DNA from: Clostridiales bacterium
GTDB taxonomy: Bacteria; Bacillota; Clostridia; Saccharofermentanales; Saccharofermentanaceae
Assembly (NCBI GenBank): GCA_017428155.1
Contig: JAFRRJ010000015.1
Span: 1-64,000, forward strand
DNA length: 64,000 nucleotides
Direction: 5' to 3'
Shown: in pieces, positions 10,701 through 17,933 of the stretch
Numbering within the stretch: position 1 is the first letter of the stretch
Layout: every line of letters begins with the position of its first letter
The notes under the pieces: generated by a model
What the model was told of the DNA's origin: nothing
The model's input: only the letters and a program-made list of their open reading frames with translations
Database searches by the model: none
Program-made: the position numbers and the translations under genes

Positions 10701-11118
10701 TAAAACTATGGAAAGAATGAACTACGTTATAGTTCTGATCATTGTCAGTGCCGCGGCGCTTGCTTTTATCGTCCTGTTTAACCTCAACAATATAAATATC
10801 ACTGAACGAATAAGAGAGATCGCAACGCTTAAGGTCATGGGCTTCAACCGCAGTGAGACAGGCGCATATGTCACCCGCGAGAACGTTCTGCTCGTGCTTA
10901 TGGGCTTTATCGCCGGCATTCCGCTGGGCTTCCTTCTGCACAGGTATGTTATGGCGCAGATAGCTATGGATATGGTCACCTATCAGGTAAGGATAGAGCC
11001 TCAAAGCTATGTATATTCGCTTGCATTTGTTCTGTTATTCTCGACTGTCGTAAACCTCATCATGCGCGCCAGGATCGAGAAGATCGACATGGCCGAGTCA
11101 TTAAAGAGTGCAGAGTAA
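7702..11118 (+). CDS. FtsX-like ABC permease with giant coiled-coil extracytoplasmic domain
   Basis: This 1138-aa protein begins with a transmembrane segment (about 15-37). A large extracytoplasmic region follows, containing a long coiled coil at about 255-560 rich in heptads of Lys, Asp, Glu and Leu. Then comes an FtsX core with a transmembrane cluster (about 605-730). A second ectodomain and three C-terminal spans (about 1015-1125) complete it. This double-FtsX layout is the MacB-like type seen in Bacillota surface-lipid or peptide exporters. The coiled coil could reach through or signal across the wall. The start is 7702 or 7708, where ATG overlaps the ATPase stop. The cargo is not predictable. 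Confidence 0.88.
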   Translation: MVMSPYVKTILRSIRMTFPRFIAIFAIIALGVGFFAGLKVTTPSFVYTADTYANEYAMFDFKLMSTIGFTEDDISEIAKRTDCTVEGAYTADCSAFLGETDSADTVRFLSITKNVNKLKLEAGRLPSRPDEIVIDGYMVSTARIGDKLVISEETGTEALNMFKYREYTVVGTARTPLYMNFQRGTSDEGSGSVSYYVCALPEAFDSEYFTEAYLYADSGFFIYSDEYRDWASSAEKQYGVALKGVINERFESLLREQYDKLYDGFNEFNEGISDGWSEIEDARCKLDDAKKELEDGQKEIDKNREKSDEGKKTLDDSKKSLDDYKKELTSTKTLLDAAGKQVDDLRNEIDELKKEMDTLYQEITDGRAYIRSERSSIRSSRISLEYQIDSYESAIASIDAGIENNRARLDQAASDWERQSILNQIASQEESRKTNEASLDAAKEELAGLDTRESELDDLEKELDGKQKQYDDKVASYNSQYQQYLSDKIQYDMGVEQYESSKARYDSSYNQYLSGLNEYNDGLKQLADAQKKIDDGWKEYNDGVYELWKGYSDFSYTADSVFNTELVYGYTLIASVDSPETFILGRDKNTGYVCFDNDAKIVDGIAAVFPVFFFAIAALVCSTTMSRMVSDERGIIGTMRALGYSDTAIVMKYAVYAGSASILGGVLGFLGGTRLFPAVIWEVYAMMYGFTGLTFTSSVPLFILSIGVALLCTVGVTAATAMSALKGMPAELIRPKAPLPGKRILLEYIDFIWKRLKFLHKVSARNVFRFKKRMCMMIVGIAGCTALLITAFGLYDSICNVVDIQFDNIMKHDLSVMFDSKYRQYELEDAAKEALENTGVKFDYAVVKDDKAKNNGSGYVRDLEMFISDDPGTGKLFGLTDVKTGEELSWPSDGEVAISDKLAEKNNVKAGDTVTLMYGDDEHEVTLKVSSVFTNYTFHYVLMTPATYREFFGKPYTPETLLIKTENKEASESYAIASYLSDNYNIKTWSSTSDSRESFAKTMERMNYVIVLIIVSAAALAFIVLFNLNNINITERIREIATLKVMGFNRSETGAYVTRENVLLVLMGFIAGIPLGFLLHRYVMAQIAMDMVTYQVRIEPQSYVYSLAFVLLFSTVVNLIMRARIEKIDMAESLKSAE

Positions 11119-11236
11119 AACACTATCTGTTTCCGCAAATTCTTTGCTGTCAAACCGCGTGGTTTTCGATGCTCGACTCAATGCTCGACTTATTCACCTC
11201 GAAAACTCGGACGCAGAGTCGAGCACATCATGTACA

Positions 11237-11369
11237 ACTTTTCTTCCAACATTTTCGTCAAAAAAGTTGGAAGAAAAGTCGGAAAACACCTGATTCCAAC
11301 ATTTTCGCCATGTTTTGAGGCAAAAAAGTTGGAAGAAAAGTCGGAAAACACCTGATTCCAACATTTTCG
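11237..11369. repeat. Tandem 49-bp repeats (62-bp period) with an internal 14-bp inverted repeat
   Basis: ACTTTTCTTCCAAC (11237-11250) is the exact complement of GTTGGAAGAAAAGT (11266-11279). Positions 11259-11307 recur identically at 11321-11369, and the period is 62 bp. Both copies end in TTCCAACATTTTCG. Each can form a hairpin with its neighbour. Confidence 0.85.
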
Positions 11370-11419
11370 AAGAGAGTTGAACGGCTCCATATGACCCCGG
11401 AATCTGACTCGCCAAAGAA

Positions 11420-11452
11420 CAAAAAGGCTGCCCTGTTATATCAGGACAGCCT
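11420..11452 (-). terminator. Terminator of the AraC-family gene
   Basis: On the minus strand AGGCTGTCCTG and CAGGGCAGCCT form an 11-bp stem (one mismatch) with an ATATAA loop and a TTTTT tail. Confidence 0.8.
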
Positions 11453-11478
11453 GTTAGTTTCTGACCTTTACGGCAGTA

Positions 11479-12234
11479 TCACTTCTCGGAATCGCCGTTC
11501 ATCCAGCTCTGGTGATAATTCCTTCTTCTGTATTCTTCAGGTGTCATGCCTGTTGTCTTCTTGAATACCTGAATGAAGTGTGACTGTGATGAGAAGCCGA
11601 GATAATTAGCTATCGTAAGAGAGGACTCATCCAGATGTCTTAACATATTGCATGCGACATTGATCTTCTGGTCTCTTATGTAGTGGCTCAATGTGATGCC
11701 CATCTCCTGTTTGAAGAGCTTGGAAAGATAACTGGAGTTAAGAGAAAGAGAGTCAGCGATAGATTCGACTGTAAGATTCTCCTGAATGTGTGATCTGATG
11801 TAATCGATAGCTATGACGATGTGGCGTGATACAACACTGTTCTTCGCAAGATCACTCATCTTGCGGCAATAGGAGCGGAGCAGGTCATTCTCAAGAGCAT
11901 CGACTTCTTCGACTGTTGTTGCTGCATCAATGAGTTCGATGTAGATATCACTCAGGTTATAAGCGACGGAGATCTCAAGACCTGCCTCAATGCAGAATCT
12001 GCTGACGAGTGCTGCTAAGATGATCGTGTGATACTTTACATTGCGGAGCTTGTCGGAACTTAAGATTCCGGGTGTCTGTGTGGAAGCGATAGTCTTAAGT
12101 GTCTCTTCCAGCCTGTTCATGTTGCCGCTGGCTACAACTTCATAGAAAGCAATCTCATTGTTATATGCTTCCTGACGGTTGCCGGACTCACCTTCGTTCA
12201 TCAATCTTTTTGCTAATTCTTTCTCGATATTCAT
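11479..12234 (-). CDS. AraC-family transcriptional regulator
   Basis: The 251-aa protein carries two C-terminal helix-turn-helix motifs of the AraC/XylS type at about 145-245: HIQENLTVESIADSL plus SSYLSKLFKQEMG, then LTIANYLGFSSQSHFIQVFKKTTGMTPEEYR. The N-terminal 140 residues are a helical sensor region of the kind found in Clostridial stress or metabolite AraC proteins. No cupin motif is obvious. It is divergently placed from the acetyltransferase gene, across a 221-bp spacer where it may bind. The ligand is unknown. The start ATG at 12234 has GAGG about 7 nt upstream. Confidence 0.88.
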   Translation of the reverse strand: MNIEKELAKRLMNEGESGNRQEAYNNEIAFYEVVASGNMNRLEETLKTIASTQTPGILSSDKLRNVKYHTIILAALVSRFCIEAGLEISVAYNLSDIYIELIDAATTVEEVDALENDLLRSYCRKMSDLAKNSVVSRHIVIAIDYIRSHIQENLTVESIADSLSLNSSYLSKLFKQEMGITLSHYIRDQKINVACNMLRHLDESSLTIANYLGFSSQSHFIQVFKKTTGMTPEEYRRRNYHQSWMNGDSEK

Positions 12235-12374
12235 GTGATAACCTCTTGAAAGCAGATTTAGAAAAACATTTAGTCATCTTATCACAAAAATTGTATATTT
12301 CTTTTCGAAATGTGTAAAGCGCGTTTGATACATTGATGTTCATAAATGTACAAAATAGTAAAGAATTAAATGCT

Positions 12375-12403
12375 TTGACCGTAAAACCTTATTGAGTTAT
12401 TAC
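12375..12403 (+). promoter_or_regulatory. Promoter for the acetyltransferase gene
   Basis: TTGACC (12375-12380) and TATTAC (12398-12403) are separated by 17 bp. They lie about 50 bp before the ATG at 12456. Confidence 0.55.
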
Positions 12404-12455
12404 ACGAAAAGTAATAGAATTTTAAGGTAGAAAATAGCGGAAGGATGTGCATGTC

Positions 12456-13112
12456 ATGACTGATGAACTTAAAGACATAATTTATGCCGATTTGTTCAGA
12501 TATACCGGCAATGCACGTCGCTATAAGAACATCTACGCCTGCTATCTTGAAGAGAGAAGATCGAGCCCGGAATTCAGCTATATCAGCGTTATGAGACGCA
12601 CACGTTATTATGCTGACCAGGTCGGCAGATTTGACGGCATCAGGAAGAAGCTTTATCAGATAAAGTTTGCCGTAAGCAATTTCAGACTCGACCGCTTAAG
12701 CCGCAAATATCATTTCCAGATACCTTATGACACCAATATCGGCAAGGGCTTTTATCTTGCACATTTCGGCCGTGTCATTATCCATCCGAAGAGTGTTATC
12801 GGACATAATGTTAACGTATCTACCGGTGTCGTAATCGGCACACAGTTCAGAGGCAAGAGGAAGGGTTCACCGCATATCGGCAATTACGTATGGATCGGTG
12901 CTAATGCAGTTATCGTCGGCAACATCAGGATCGGCAATAACGTGCTTATCGCTCCCGGTGCTTATGTCAACTTCGACGTACCTGACGGCTCCATCGTAAT
13001 CGGCAATCCCGGCCTTATCAGAAGATCACCCGGTGCAACTCTCAATTACATCAATAACACGATCCTTTTCGACGAATATAATGTCCGTTCCGAAGGCGTA
13101 AAGCAGTGGTAG
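12456..13112 (+). CDS. Serine acetyltransferase-like hexapeptide acetyltransferase
   Basis: This is a 218-aa left-handed beta-helix protein. Hexapeptide repeats run from about residue 95 to 180 (IGKGFYLAHFGRVIIHPKSV, IGHNVNVSTGVVIGT, IGNYVWIGANAVIVG, IRIGNNVLIAPGAYV). The N-terminal helical part resembles CysE but is shorter. CysE makes O-acetylserine for cysteine synthesis. Related proteins acetylate sugars of capsules, so the substrate is open. The His in the YLAHFGRVVI region fits the catalytic His of SAT. The start is taken at ATG 12456, 10 nt after CGGAAGGA. An in-frame GTG at 12447 is too close to that site. The peptidase gene begins 7 nt after its stop. Confidence 0.75.
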   Translation: MTDELKDIIYADLFRYTGNARRYKNIYACYLEERRSSPEFSYISVMRRTRYYADQVGRFDGIRKKLYQIKFAVSNFRLDRLSRKYHFQIPYDTNIGKGFYLAHFGRVIIHPKSVIGHNVNVSTGVVIGTQFRGKRKGSPHIGNYVWIGANAVIVGNIRIGNNVLIAPGAYVNFDVPDGSIVIGNPGLIRRSPGATLNYINNTILFDEYNVRSEGVKQW

Positions 13113-13119
13113 GTCATTG

Positions 13120-14364
13120 ATGGCAAAAGATCCCCTGTTTTACAGACATAACAGAGAGCGCTTTGCCGCCGCGTTGCCGGACCGCACCGCGGCATTGTTT
13201 TTCTCGGGCGAAGGAAAGCATATGTGTCTCGATACGGACTACAGATTCATGTCCGACCTTAATTTTTTCTATATGACGGGATTAGAGTATCCCGGCTATG
13301 TTCTCGTGATCGAGAAGGACGGGGATGACATCAGGAACACCATATATGCCCCTGCCAGAGATTCAATGAAGGAACGCTGGAAGGGCAAGCGTCTGGACTT
13401 TGATGTCATTGCTTCGATTGCAGGTCTTTCTGCTGATGAGATACTTGATCTTGAGAAGTATGAGGAGAAGGAATTCGAACTCATCAGGGATACGGAGATC
13501 AATATCTGTCTGGATCAGTCATCGGTCATGACCAAGCCTTTTGAGCTTAAGAAGCAGCTCGAAAAGGATGGCCGCAAGATAAGGAACCTGTCTGATATCA
13601 CGACAGAACTCCGCATGGTCAAATCACCATATGAATATGAGTCAATAAGAGAAGCTGCAAGGATAACTGAAGAAGCGATAGAGGAGATGAAGGCTCTAAT
13701 CAAGCCCGGTGTATCAGAGTATGAGCTTTATCTTAAGCTCGAGTACGAGATGGCAAAGAGAAGCTCGATGAATTTTGCTTTTGAGACTATAGTTTCCTGC
13801 GGAAGGAATGCTTTTTATCTGCATCATTCCGATCCTGAAAAGGACGGAGACGGCATAGCAAGGGAAGGATCTTTTGTTCAGATAGACGTGGGTGCAAGAT
13901 TTAACGGATACTGTGCCGATATCTCCAGAGTCTTCTTTGTAGGAGCACCCAAGGACGCTGACGATAAGCGCATGAGACTGCTCGGACTTATAAGGGATCT
14001 TCGTAAGGCTGCTTTCAGTTATATTGCTCCGGGAAGGACATTTGCATCCCTTAATTCACAAATGTATGACATCGCAGGCAAATGGCTTGCAGGACAGGGC
14101 TTGATACCTGATAATTTTACCGTGGAGGATGTTCGCCGTTATTACTGGCACAACACTTCACACTATCTCGGTCTTGATGTTCATGATGTGGGACCGAGGG
14201 ATAAGGAATTTGAAGCAGGTAATTGTCTTGCGGTCGAGCCCGGTGTTTATATCCCTGAGTGGGACATCGGTTTCAGGATCGAGGACGACTTGCTGGTTAC
14301 GGAAGACGGCTGCCTGCTCCTGAGCTCCGGGAAGGACAGCCCGGAGGGTATAATTGTCGGATAA
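13120..14364 (+). CDS. Xaa-Pro aminopeptidase (M24B family)
   Basis: This 414-aa metallopeptidase removes N-terminal residues preceding proline. It has an aminopeptidase P N-terminal domain (about 1-150) and a pita-bread catalytic domain. Visible metal ligands and supporting residues are the two Asp of DVGARFNGYCADISR, the His of HNTSHYLGLDVHDVGP, the Glu of AVEPGVYIPEWDIG and the Glu of RIEDDLLV. An upstream His occurs in YLHHSDP. ATG at 13120 is preferred to the adjacent TTG at 13117. The 3' end overlaps the hydrolase homologue by 11 nt, so the two are coupled. Confidence 0.93.
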   Translation: MAKDPLFYRHNRERFAAALPDRTAALFFSGEGKHMCLDTDYRFMSDLNFFYMTGLEYPGYVLVIEKDGDDIRNTIYAPARDSMKERWKGKRLDFDVIASIAGLSADEILDLEKYEEKEFELIRDTEINICLDQSSVMTKPFELKKQLEKDGRKIRNLSDITTELRMVKSPYEYESIREAARITEEAIEEMKALIKPGVSEYELYLKLEYEMAKRSSMNFAFETIVSCGRNAFYLHHSDPEKDGDGIAREGSFVQIDVGARFNGYCADISRVFFVGAPKDADDKRMRLLGLIRDLRKAAFSYIAPGRTFASLNSQMYDIAGKWLAGQGLIPDNFTVEDVRRYYWHNTSHYLGLDVHDVGPRDKEFEAGNCLAVEPGVYIPEWDIGFRIEDDLLVTEDGCLLLSSGKDSPEGIIVG

Positions 14365-15367
14365 CGGTTCACTTGGCACCGCGATCCTTGTTGCGGTATT
14401 GATAGTGCTTGTGGTCGTCCTTGTTGGAGGACTTGTTTTCGCGCTGTTCATATCATATTCAGACAAAGTCTTCAAGAAGCTCTTCGGAAGACCCAAGCCT
14501 CTTCCTCAAGTGGACAGATCGCCTTCAAAGATAGACAGAAGCACAATAATCGGCAGAGGAAAGAACTGGTTCTATACCTTCCATAACGAGTGGCTCGGTG
14601 TAAGGACAACATCCTTTGACGGATGCAAATTGTCCGGTTATTACAGACCTTCATCAGATTCTACATGCCGTAATATGGTGATCCTCGTTCACGGCTATGA
14701 TGAGTCTCCCGCCGAGATGGCCGCATATGCAAGACTTATGATGCGCAAGGTACAGTGTCACTGCATCATTACGCATATGAGAGCGCATGGAATGAGCGGC
14801 GGTAAGTATTTTACCTGGGGGCTTATGGAGAGCGTCGATCTTGAGGCATGGTTTGAGTTTACCAAAAGACGCCTTGGAGACCGATGCAGGATATATCTTG
14901 TCGCGCGTGGCGCGGGCGCCACTTCCTGCCTTCTTGCTGCACAACAGAAAGGGTTTGATAATTGTGTCTGCGGTATAATTGCTGATTCGCCCGTCGCATC
15001 GCTTACAAGTTTTCTTAAGACCACTTTGCCTCAGAGCACGAGAATATCACCTGACGCAATTATCGCACGCATAAGAAAGCTTGCTCAGCGCCAGTTCGGA
15101 TTTGATATCAACCGCTGTGACGCCAAAGATCACGCAAGTTCCATCCGTGTTCCCGTACTGATCTTCCAGGGCGGGGAGGACACTGTGACAGTGCCTTCGG
15201 ATTCACGGGATATCTATGATAACTTAAGATGCAGAAAGAGAATGGTAATAGTCAACAACGCAAAGCATCTGGAATGCTACGAAAGGTCTCAGGCGATGTA
15301 TGAGCGTGAGGTCCAGAAGTTCATAGAATCCTGTATTGTAAGACTTGCGAAGATCGGAAGACTGTAA
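14354..15367 (+). CDS. Membrane-anchored alpha/beta-hydrolase homologue, probably without catalytic serine
   Basis: This 337-aa protein has one N-terminal transmembrane segment (about 8-35) and an alpha/beta-hydrolase domain of the BAAT/dienelactone-like membrane group. The oxyanion-side motif is VILVHGYDES. The acid fits in FQGGEDTVTVP and the histidine in NNAKHLECYE. At the nucleophile elbow the sequence is LVARGAGATSCLL, where relatives have GxSMGA. The expected Ser position is Gly. It may therefore be a non-catalytic binding protein, or use the nearby Ser. The start is TTG at 14354, with GGAGGG 5 nt upstream, overlapping the peptidase stop. Confidence 0.75.
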   Translation: MSDNGSLGTAILVAVLIVLVVVLVGGLVFALFISYSDKVFKKLFGRPKPLPQVDRSPSKIDRSTIIGRGKNWFYTFHNEWLGVRTTSFDGCKLSGYYRPSSDSTCRNMVILVHGYDESPAEMAAYARLMMRKVQCHCIITHMRAHGMSGGKYFTWGLMESVDLEAWFEFTKRRLGDRCRIYLVARGAGATSCLLAAQQKGFDNCVCGIIADSPVASLTSFLKTTLPQSTRISPDAIIARIRKLAQRQFGFDINRCDAKDHASSIRVPVLIFQGGEDTVTVPSDSRDIYDNLRCRKRMVIVNNAKHLECYERSQAMYEREVQKFIESCIVRLAKIGRL

Positions 15368-15428
15368 GCTGCGATATGGTCTTCTCAAGATAAATTGATT
15401 TAGAACTATTTATCAGACAAATAAATGA

Positions 15429-15462
15429 TATAATGACAGAGACCTTCGGTTTGAAGGTCTTA
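15429..15462 (+). promoter_or_regulatory. -10 box followed by a 5'-leader hairpin
   Basis: TATAAT (15429-15434) lies just before AGACCTTC (15440-15447) and GAAGGTCT (15453-15460), an 8-bp stem-loop. The stem would form at the very 5' end of the transcript of the zinc-ribbon gene, perhaps stabilising it. No good -35 was found. Confidence 0.4.
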
Positions 15463-15495
15463 TTTCACCGCAAGATGCGAATAAAAGGAGTCATT

Positions 15496-15903
15496 ATGTC
15501 ACAGTTACTCAGGATTAAATGCCCTTCATGCGGAACTGTTGTAGATGTTGCGGCAAGCGGAACATGCAGCAAGTGCGGAAATGCTCTCGTTCTTCCCGAA
15601 GACGGAGTTATCCAGATCTACCGTATGGGTTCACCTTTAGGTATTGCTGTCGGAATGGGAATCTATGTAAATGAGAACCCTTTAGGACACCTCGCAAACG
15701 CTGATTCCATCAGGATTCCTGTACCTTATGGTCACTACAAGGTACATATGACTCACGGCGGAAACAGAAAGTGCGTGGATGCCGAATTCGACATTACACC
15801 TCAGGAGAGGATCGTTTATCTTAAGGCTCACCTCAAGATGGGTATTATCACAAATACAGTCGTTATTGAGAAGGTAACAGCTGATCAGATGCCTCCGCTC
15901 TGA
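15496..15903 (+). CDS. Zinc-ribbon protein (135 aa), function unknown
   Basis: The N terminus is a two-knuckle zinc ribbon (CPSCGTVVDV, then CSKCGNAL, residues 9-31). The remaining 100 residues are a beta-rich domain with a glycine-rich turn (GSPLGIAVGMGIYVNENPLG) and no transmembrane segment. The start is ATG 15496 behind AAAAGGAG. An in-frame ATG at 15433 overlaps the -10 box and is unlikely. A strong terminator follows the stop. I do not recognise a named family. The layout resembles small structural or regulatory zinc-ribbon proteins rather than enzymes. Confidence 0.75.
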   Translation: MSQLLRIKCPSCGTVVDVAASGTCSKCGNALVLPEDGVIQIYRMGSPLGIAVGMGIYVNENPLGHLANADSIRIPVPYGHYKVHMTHGGNRKCVDAEFDITPQERIVYLKAHLKMGIITNTVVIEKVTADQMPPL

Positions 15904-15931
15904 TCTTAACGCTTCAGACTGATAACATAAT

Positions 15932-15970
15932 AACTGCCTCAAATCATGTGATTTGAGGCAGTTTTGATTT
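15932..15970 (+). terminator. Intrinsic terminator
   Basis: AACTGCCTCAAATC and GATTTGAGGCAGTT are perfect 14-bp arms with a 4-nt loop, followed by TTTGATTTTG. It ends the zinc-ribbon transcript and faces the convergent SulP gene. Confidence 0.85.
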
Positions 15971-16032
15971 TGTTATAACGGAGTTTCCGATGCCGTGTGC
16001 TCGAAAACTTCACGTCCGGCTTAAGATCTTAT

Positions 16033-17688
16033 TTATGCTTTTACGATCTCTCCGGCTCTTGCAAGCGCATCGTCAATATGAGCGCAGAAATTCTCGGCTC
16101 CGAGCTTTTTGTCGAACCCTGCTTTATGAATGACCTTCATAGGCTGTTCATTGACATGAGACATAACGAGCTTCACGCCTCTTGAATTGCAGTCCTCATA
16201 AAGGAGTTCAAGATTGCGCATGGCTGTGGCATCAATTGTGCTTACGCTTCTCATTCTGAGGACAAGTGCTTTAGTATCCTCTTTAGGAGAGATCTGAAGG
16301 ATCTTGCCTGCGGAAGCAAAGAACATAGGGCCTGAAATCTCGTATACGAGAGTGTGCTCAGGCAGAATGCGTAGATCGATGCTGTCAGGGTCGTTCTCGG
16401 GATCAAAATCCTTCCAGCCCTCAACCTGTGTTACCTCGCTCATTCTGTGCATGAAGAGAACGGCTGCAAGGAGCACACCTACTTCGATTGCAACGACGAG
16501 ATCGAATATGACCGTAAGTGCGAATGTGATAAGAAGAACTGCGATATCACTCTTGGGTGAACTCTTCACGAGCTTAACGAATCTTCTCCATCCGCTCATG
16601 TTATATGCAACCTGAAAAAGGATCGCAGCGATGCAGGGCATGGGGATGAGCTTTGCAAAAGGCATAAGGAATACGACCACGAGGAGCAGCGTTACAGAAT
16701 GAACCATTCCTGCGATAGGAGTGCGTCCGCCATTCTTGATATTGGCAGCAGTACGTGCAATAGCGCCTGTTGCCGGTATGCCTCCGAAGCATGCTGAAGC
16801 TATATTGGCAGCGCCCTGTGCTACGAGTTCCATGTTGGGTCGGTGCTTTGAACCGATCATGCTGTCGGCGACGACTGCGGAAAGAAGTGATTCCACGCCC
16901 GCAAGGAAAGCTATGGTTACGGCATTTGAAAGCTGTCCTCTGACTGACTCAAAAGAGAACATGGACAGGCTCACCGTAAGCGGCGGAAGTCCTGCAGGAA
17001 TATCGGCAAATTGTTTTCCGATCGTATTAACATCGAGATGGAAGAATTCGACAATGGCCGCAGTTACTATTACTGCGATAAACGAACCGGGGATCTTCTT
17101 GAAGAAGATCGGCCAGACTATAAGTATCAGAAGCGCAATGACGCCGATCATGACAGCCTGCCAGTTTACCGTGACTGCGTTGTTTATGAGAGCCATGATC
17201 TTCTCGGATGTCTCGACGGGCTTCTCGCCGTTTTGGTAGGCAATGCCCGTGAAATCCTTTATCTGACCGATAAACAAGGTTACGGCAATGCCTGCGGTAA
17301 ATCCTGTCGTGATAGGGTCGGGGATATATTTAAGAAGGCTTCCGAATCTGCAAAAACCCATGATGATGAGGATGATTCCCGCAAGGACAGTCGCAATGAT
17401 GAGACCGCCTGTACCGTCCTTCATTACTATTCCTGCAACGATAGTCGCAAAGGCTGCCGTGGGTCCGGCGATCTGAACTCTGCTTCCGCCAAGGAAAGAT
17501 ACGATGAAGCCTGCAACTATAGCCGTATAGATACCTGCCTCAGGTCCGACGCCTGACGCAATCGCAAGTGCTATTGATAACGGCAAAGCAATAATAGCGA
17601 CGATGATGCCCGCAACGATATCTTTTGCAAGCTGTGCTCCTGAATAACTCTTCATTACCGAGAAAAGCTTCGGCTTGAATTCCTTCAT
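16033..17688 (-). CDS. SulP-family anion transporter with STAS domain
   Basis: This 551-aa SLC26/SulP protein carries sulfate, bicarbonate or dicarboxylates across the membrane. The N-terminal ten to fourteen spans include the family signature region around PLSIALAIASGVGPEAGIYT (about 37-56) and GPTAAFATIVAG. A cytoplasmic STAS domain lies at about 435-545 (LVLRMRSVSTIDATAMRNLE). The substrate cannot be assigned. It is monocistronic, with its own promoter at 17732-17760. The start ATG at 17688 has AGAAGGGAC about 5 nt upstream. Confidence 0.93.
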   Translation of the reverse strand: MKEFKPKLFSVMKSYSGAQLAKDIVAGIIVAIIALPLSIALAIASGVGPEAGIYTAIVAGFIVSFLGGSRVQIAGPTAAFATIVAGIVMKDGTGGLIIATVLAGIILIIMGFCRFGSLLKYIPDPITTGFTAGIAVTLFIGQIKDFTGIAYQNGEKPVETSEKIMALINNAVTVNWQAVMIGVIALLILIVWPIFFKKIPGSFIAVIVTAAIVEFFHLDVNTIGKQFADIPAGLPPLTVSLSMFSFESVRGQLSNAVTIAFLAGVESLLSAVVADSMIGSKHRPNMELVAQGAANIASACFGGIPATGAIARTAANIKNGGRTPIAGMVHSVTLLLVVVFLMPFAKLIPMPCIAAILFQVAYNMSGWRRFVKLVKSSPKSDIAVLLITFALTVIFDLVVAIEVGVLLAAVLFMHRMSEVTQVEGWKDFDPENDPDSIDLRILPEHTLVYEISGPMFFASAGKILQISPKEDTKALVLRMRSVSTIDATAMRNLELLYEDCNSRGVKLVMSHVNEQPMKVIHKAGFDKKLGAENFCAHIDDALARAGEIVKA

Positions 17689-17731
17689 AAAATGTCCCTT
17701 CTGTTTAACGGATTATTCTCAAAACCACAGA

Positions 17732-17760
17732 ATTATAAAAATAGAGTTATTTGTTATCAA
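17732..17760 (-). promoter_or_regulatory. Promoter for the SulP gene
   Basis: On the minus strand TTGATA (17760-17755) and TATAAT (17737-17732) have exactly 17 bp between them. It lies about 45 bp before the start. Confidence 0.75.
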
Positions 17761-17860
17761 TTAGCATTTTCACTTATTTTCCCTGTTAAGAACAAATAAA
17801 GAATGGTCAATAAAGTCAGAAGTTCACATGATTTAGCGATAATGACGGGAGTAAGCCTTA

Positions 17861-17888
17861 TTGACTATTTTGCAGTTGATGATATAAC
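17861..17888 (+). promoter_or_regulatory. Promoter for the MATE gene
   Basis: TTGACT (17861-17866) and TATAAC (17883-17888) are separated by 16 bp, about 45 bp before ATG 17934. Confidence 0.6.
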
Positions 17889-17933
17889 CTACTAGCCTGA
17901 TTAGAGAAAGCCTGATACAGAAAGCCGTTTTTT

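Larger units (their letters stand above)
11119..11478. other. Convergent intergenic region with paired inverted words and a tandem repeat
   Basis: This lies between the end of the permease gene and the end of the minus-strand AraC gene. It contains a GCTCGACT word twice near 11172-11198 and its complement AGTCGAGC near 11216-11223. It also holds a 14-bp inverted repeat, a 49-bp direct repeat and the AraC-gene terminator. Short ORFs here are translations of the repeats. Confidence 0.7.

Noticed and set aside
11108..11415. Several 61-73 aa ORFs in the convergent gap
   Set aside because: They follow the repeats in both strands and lack start signals.
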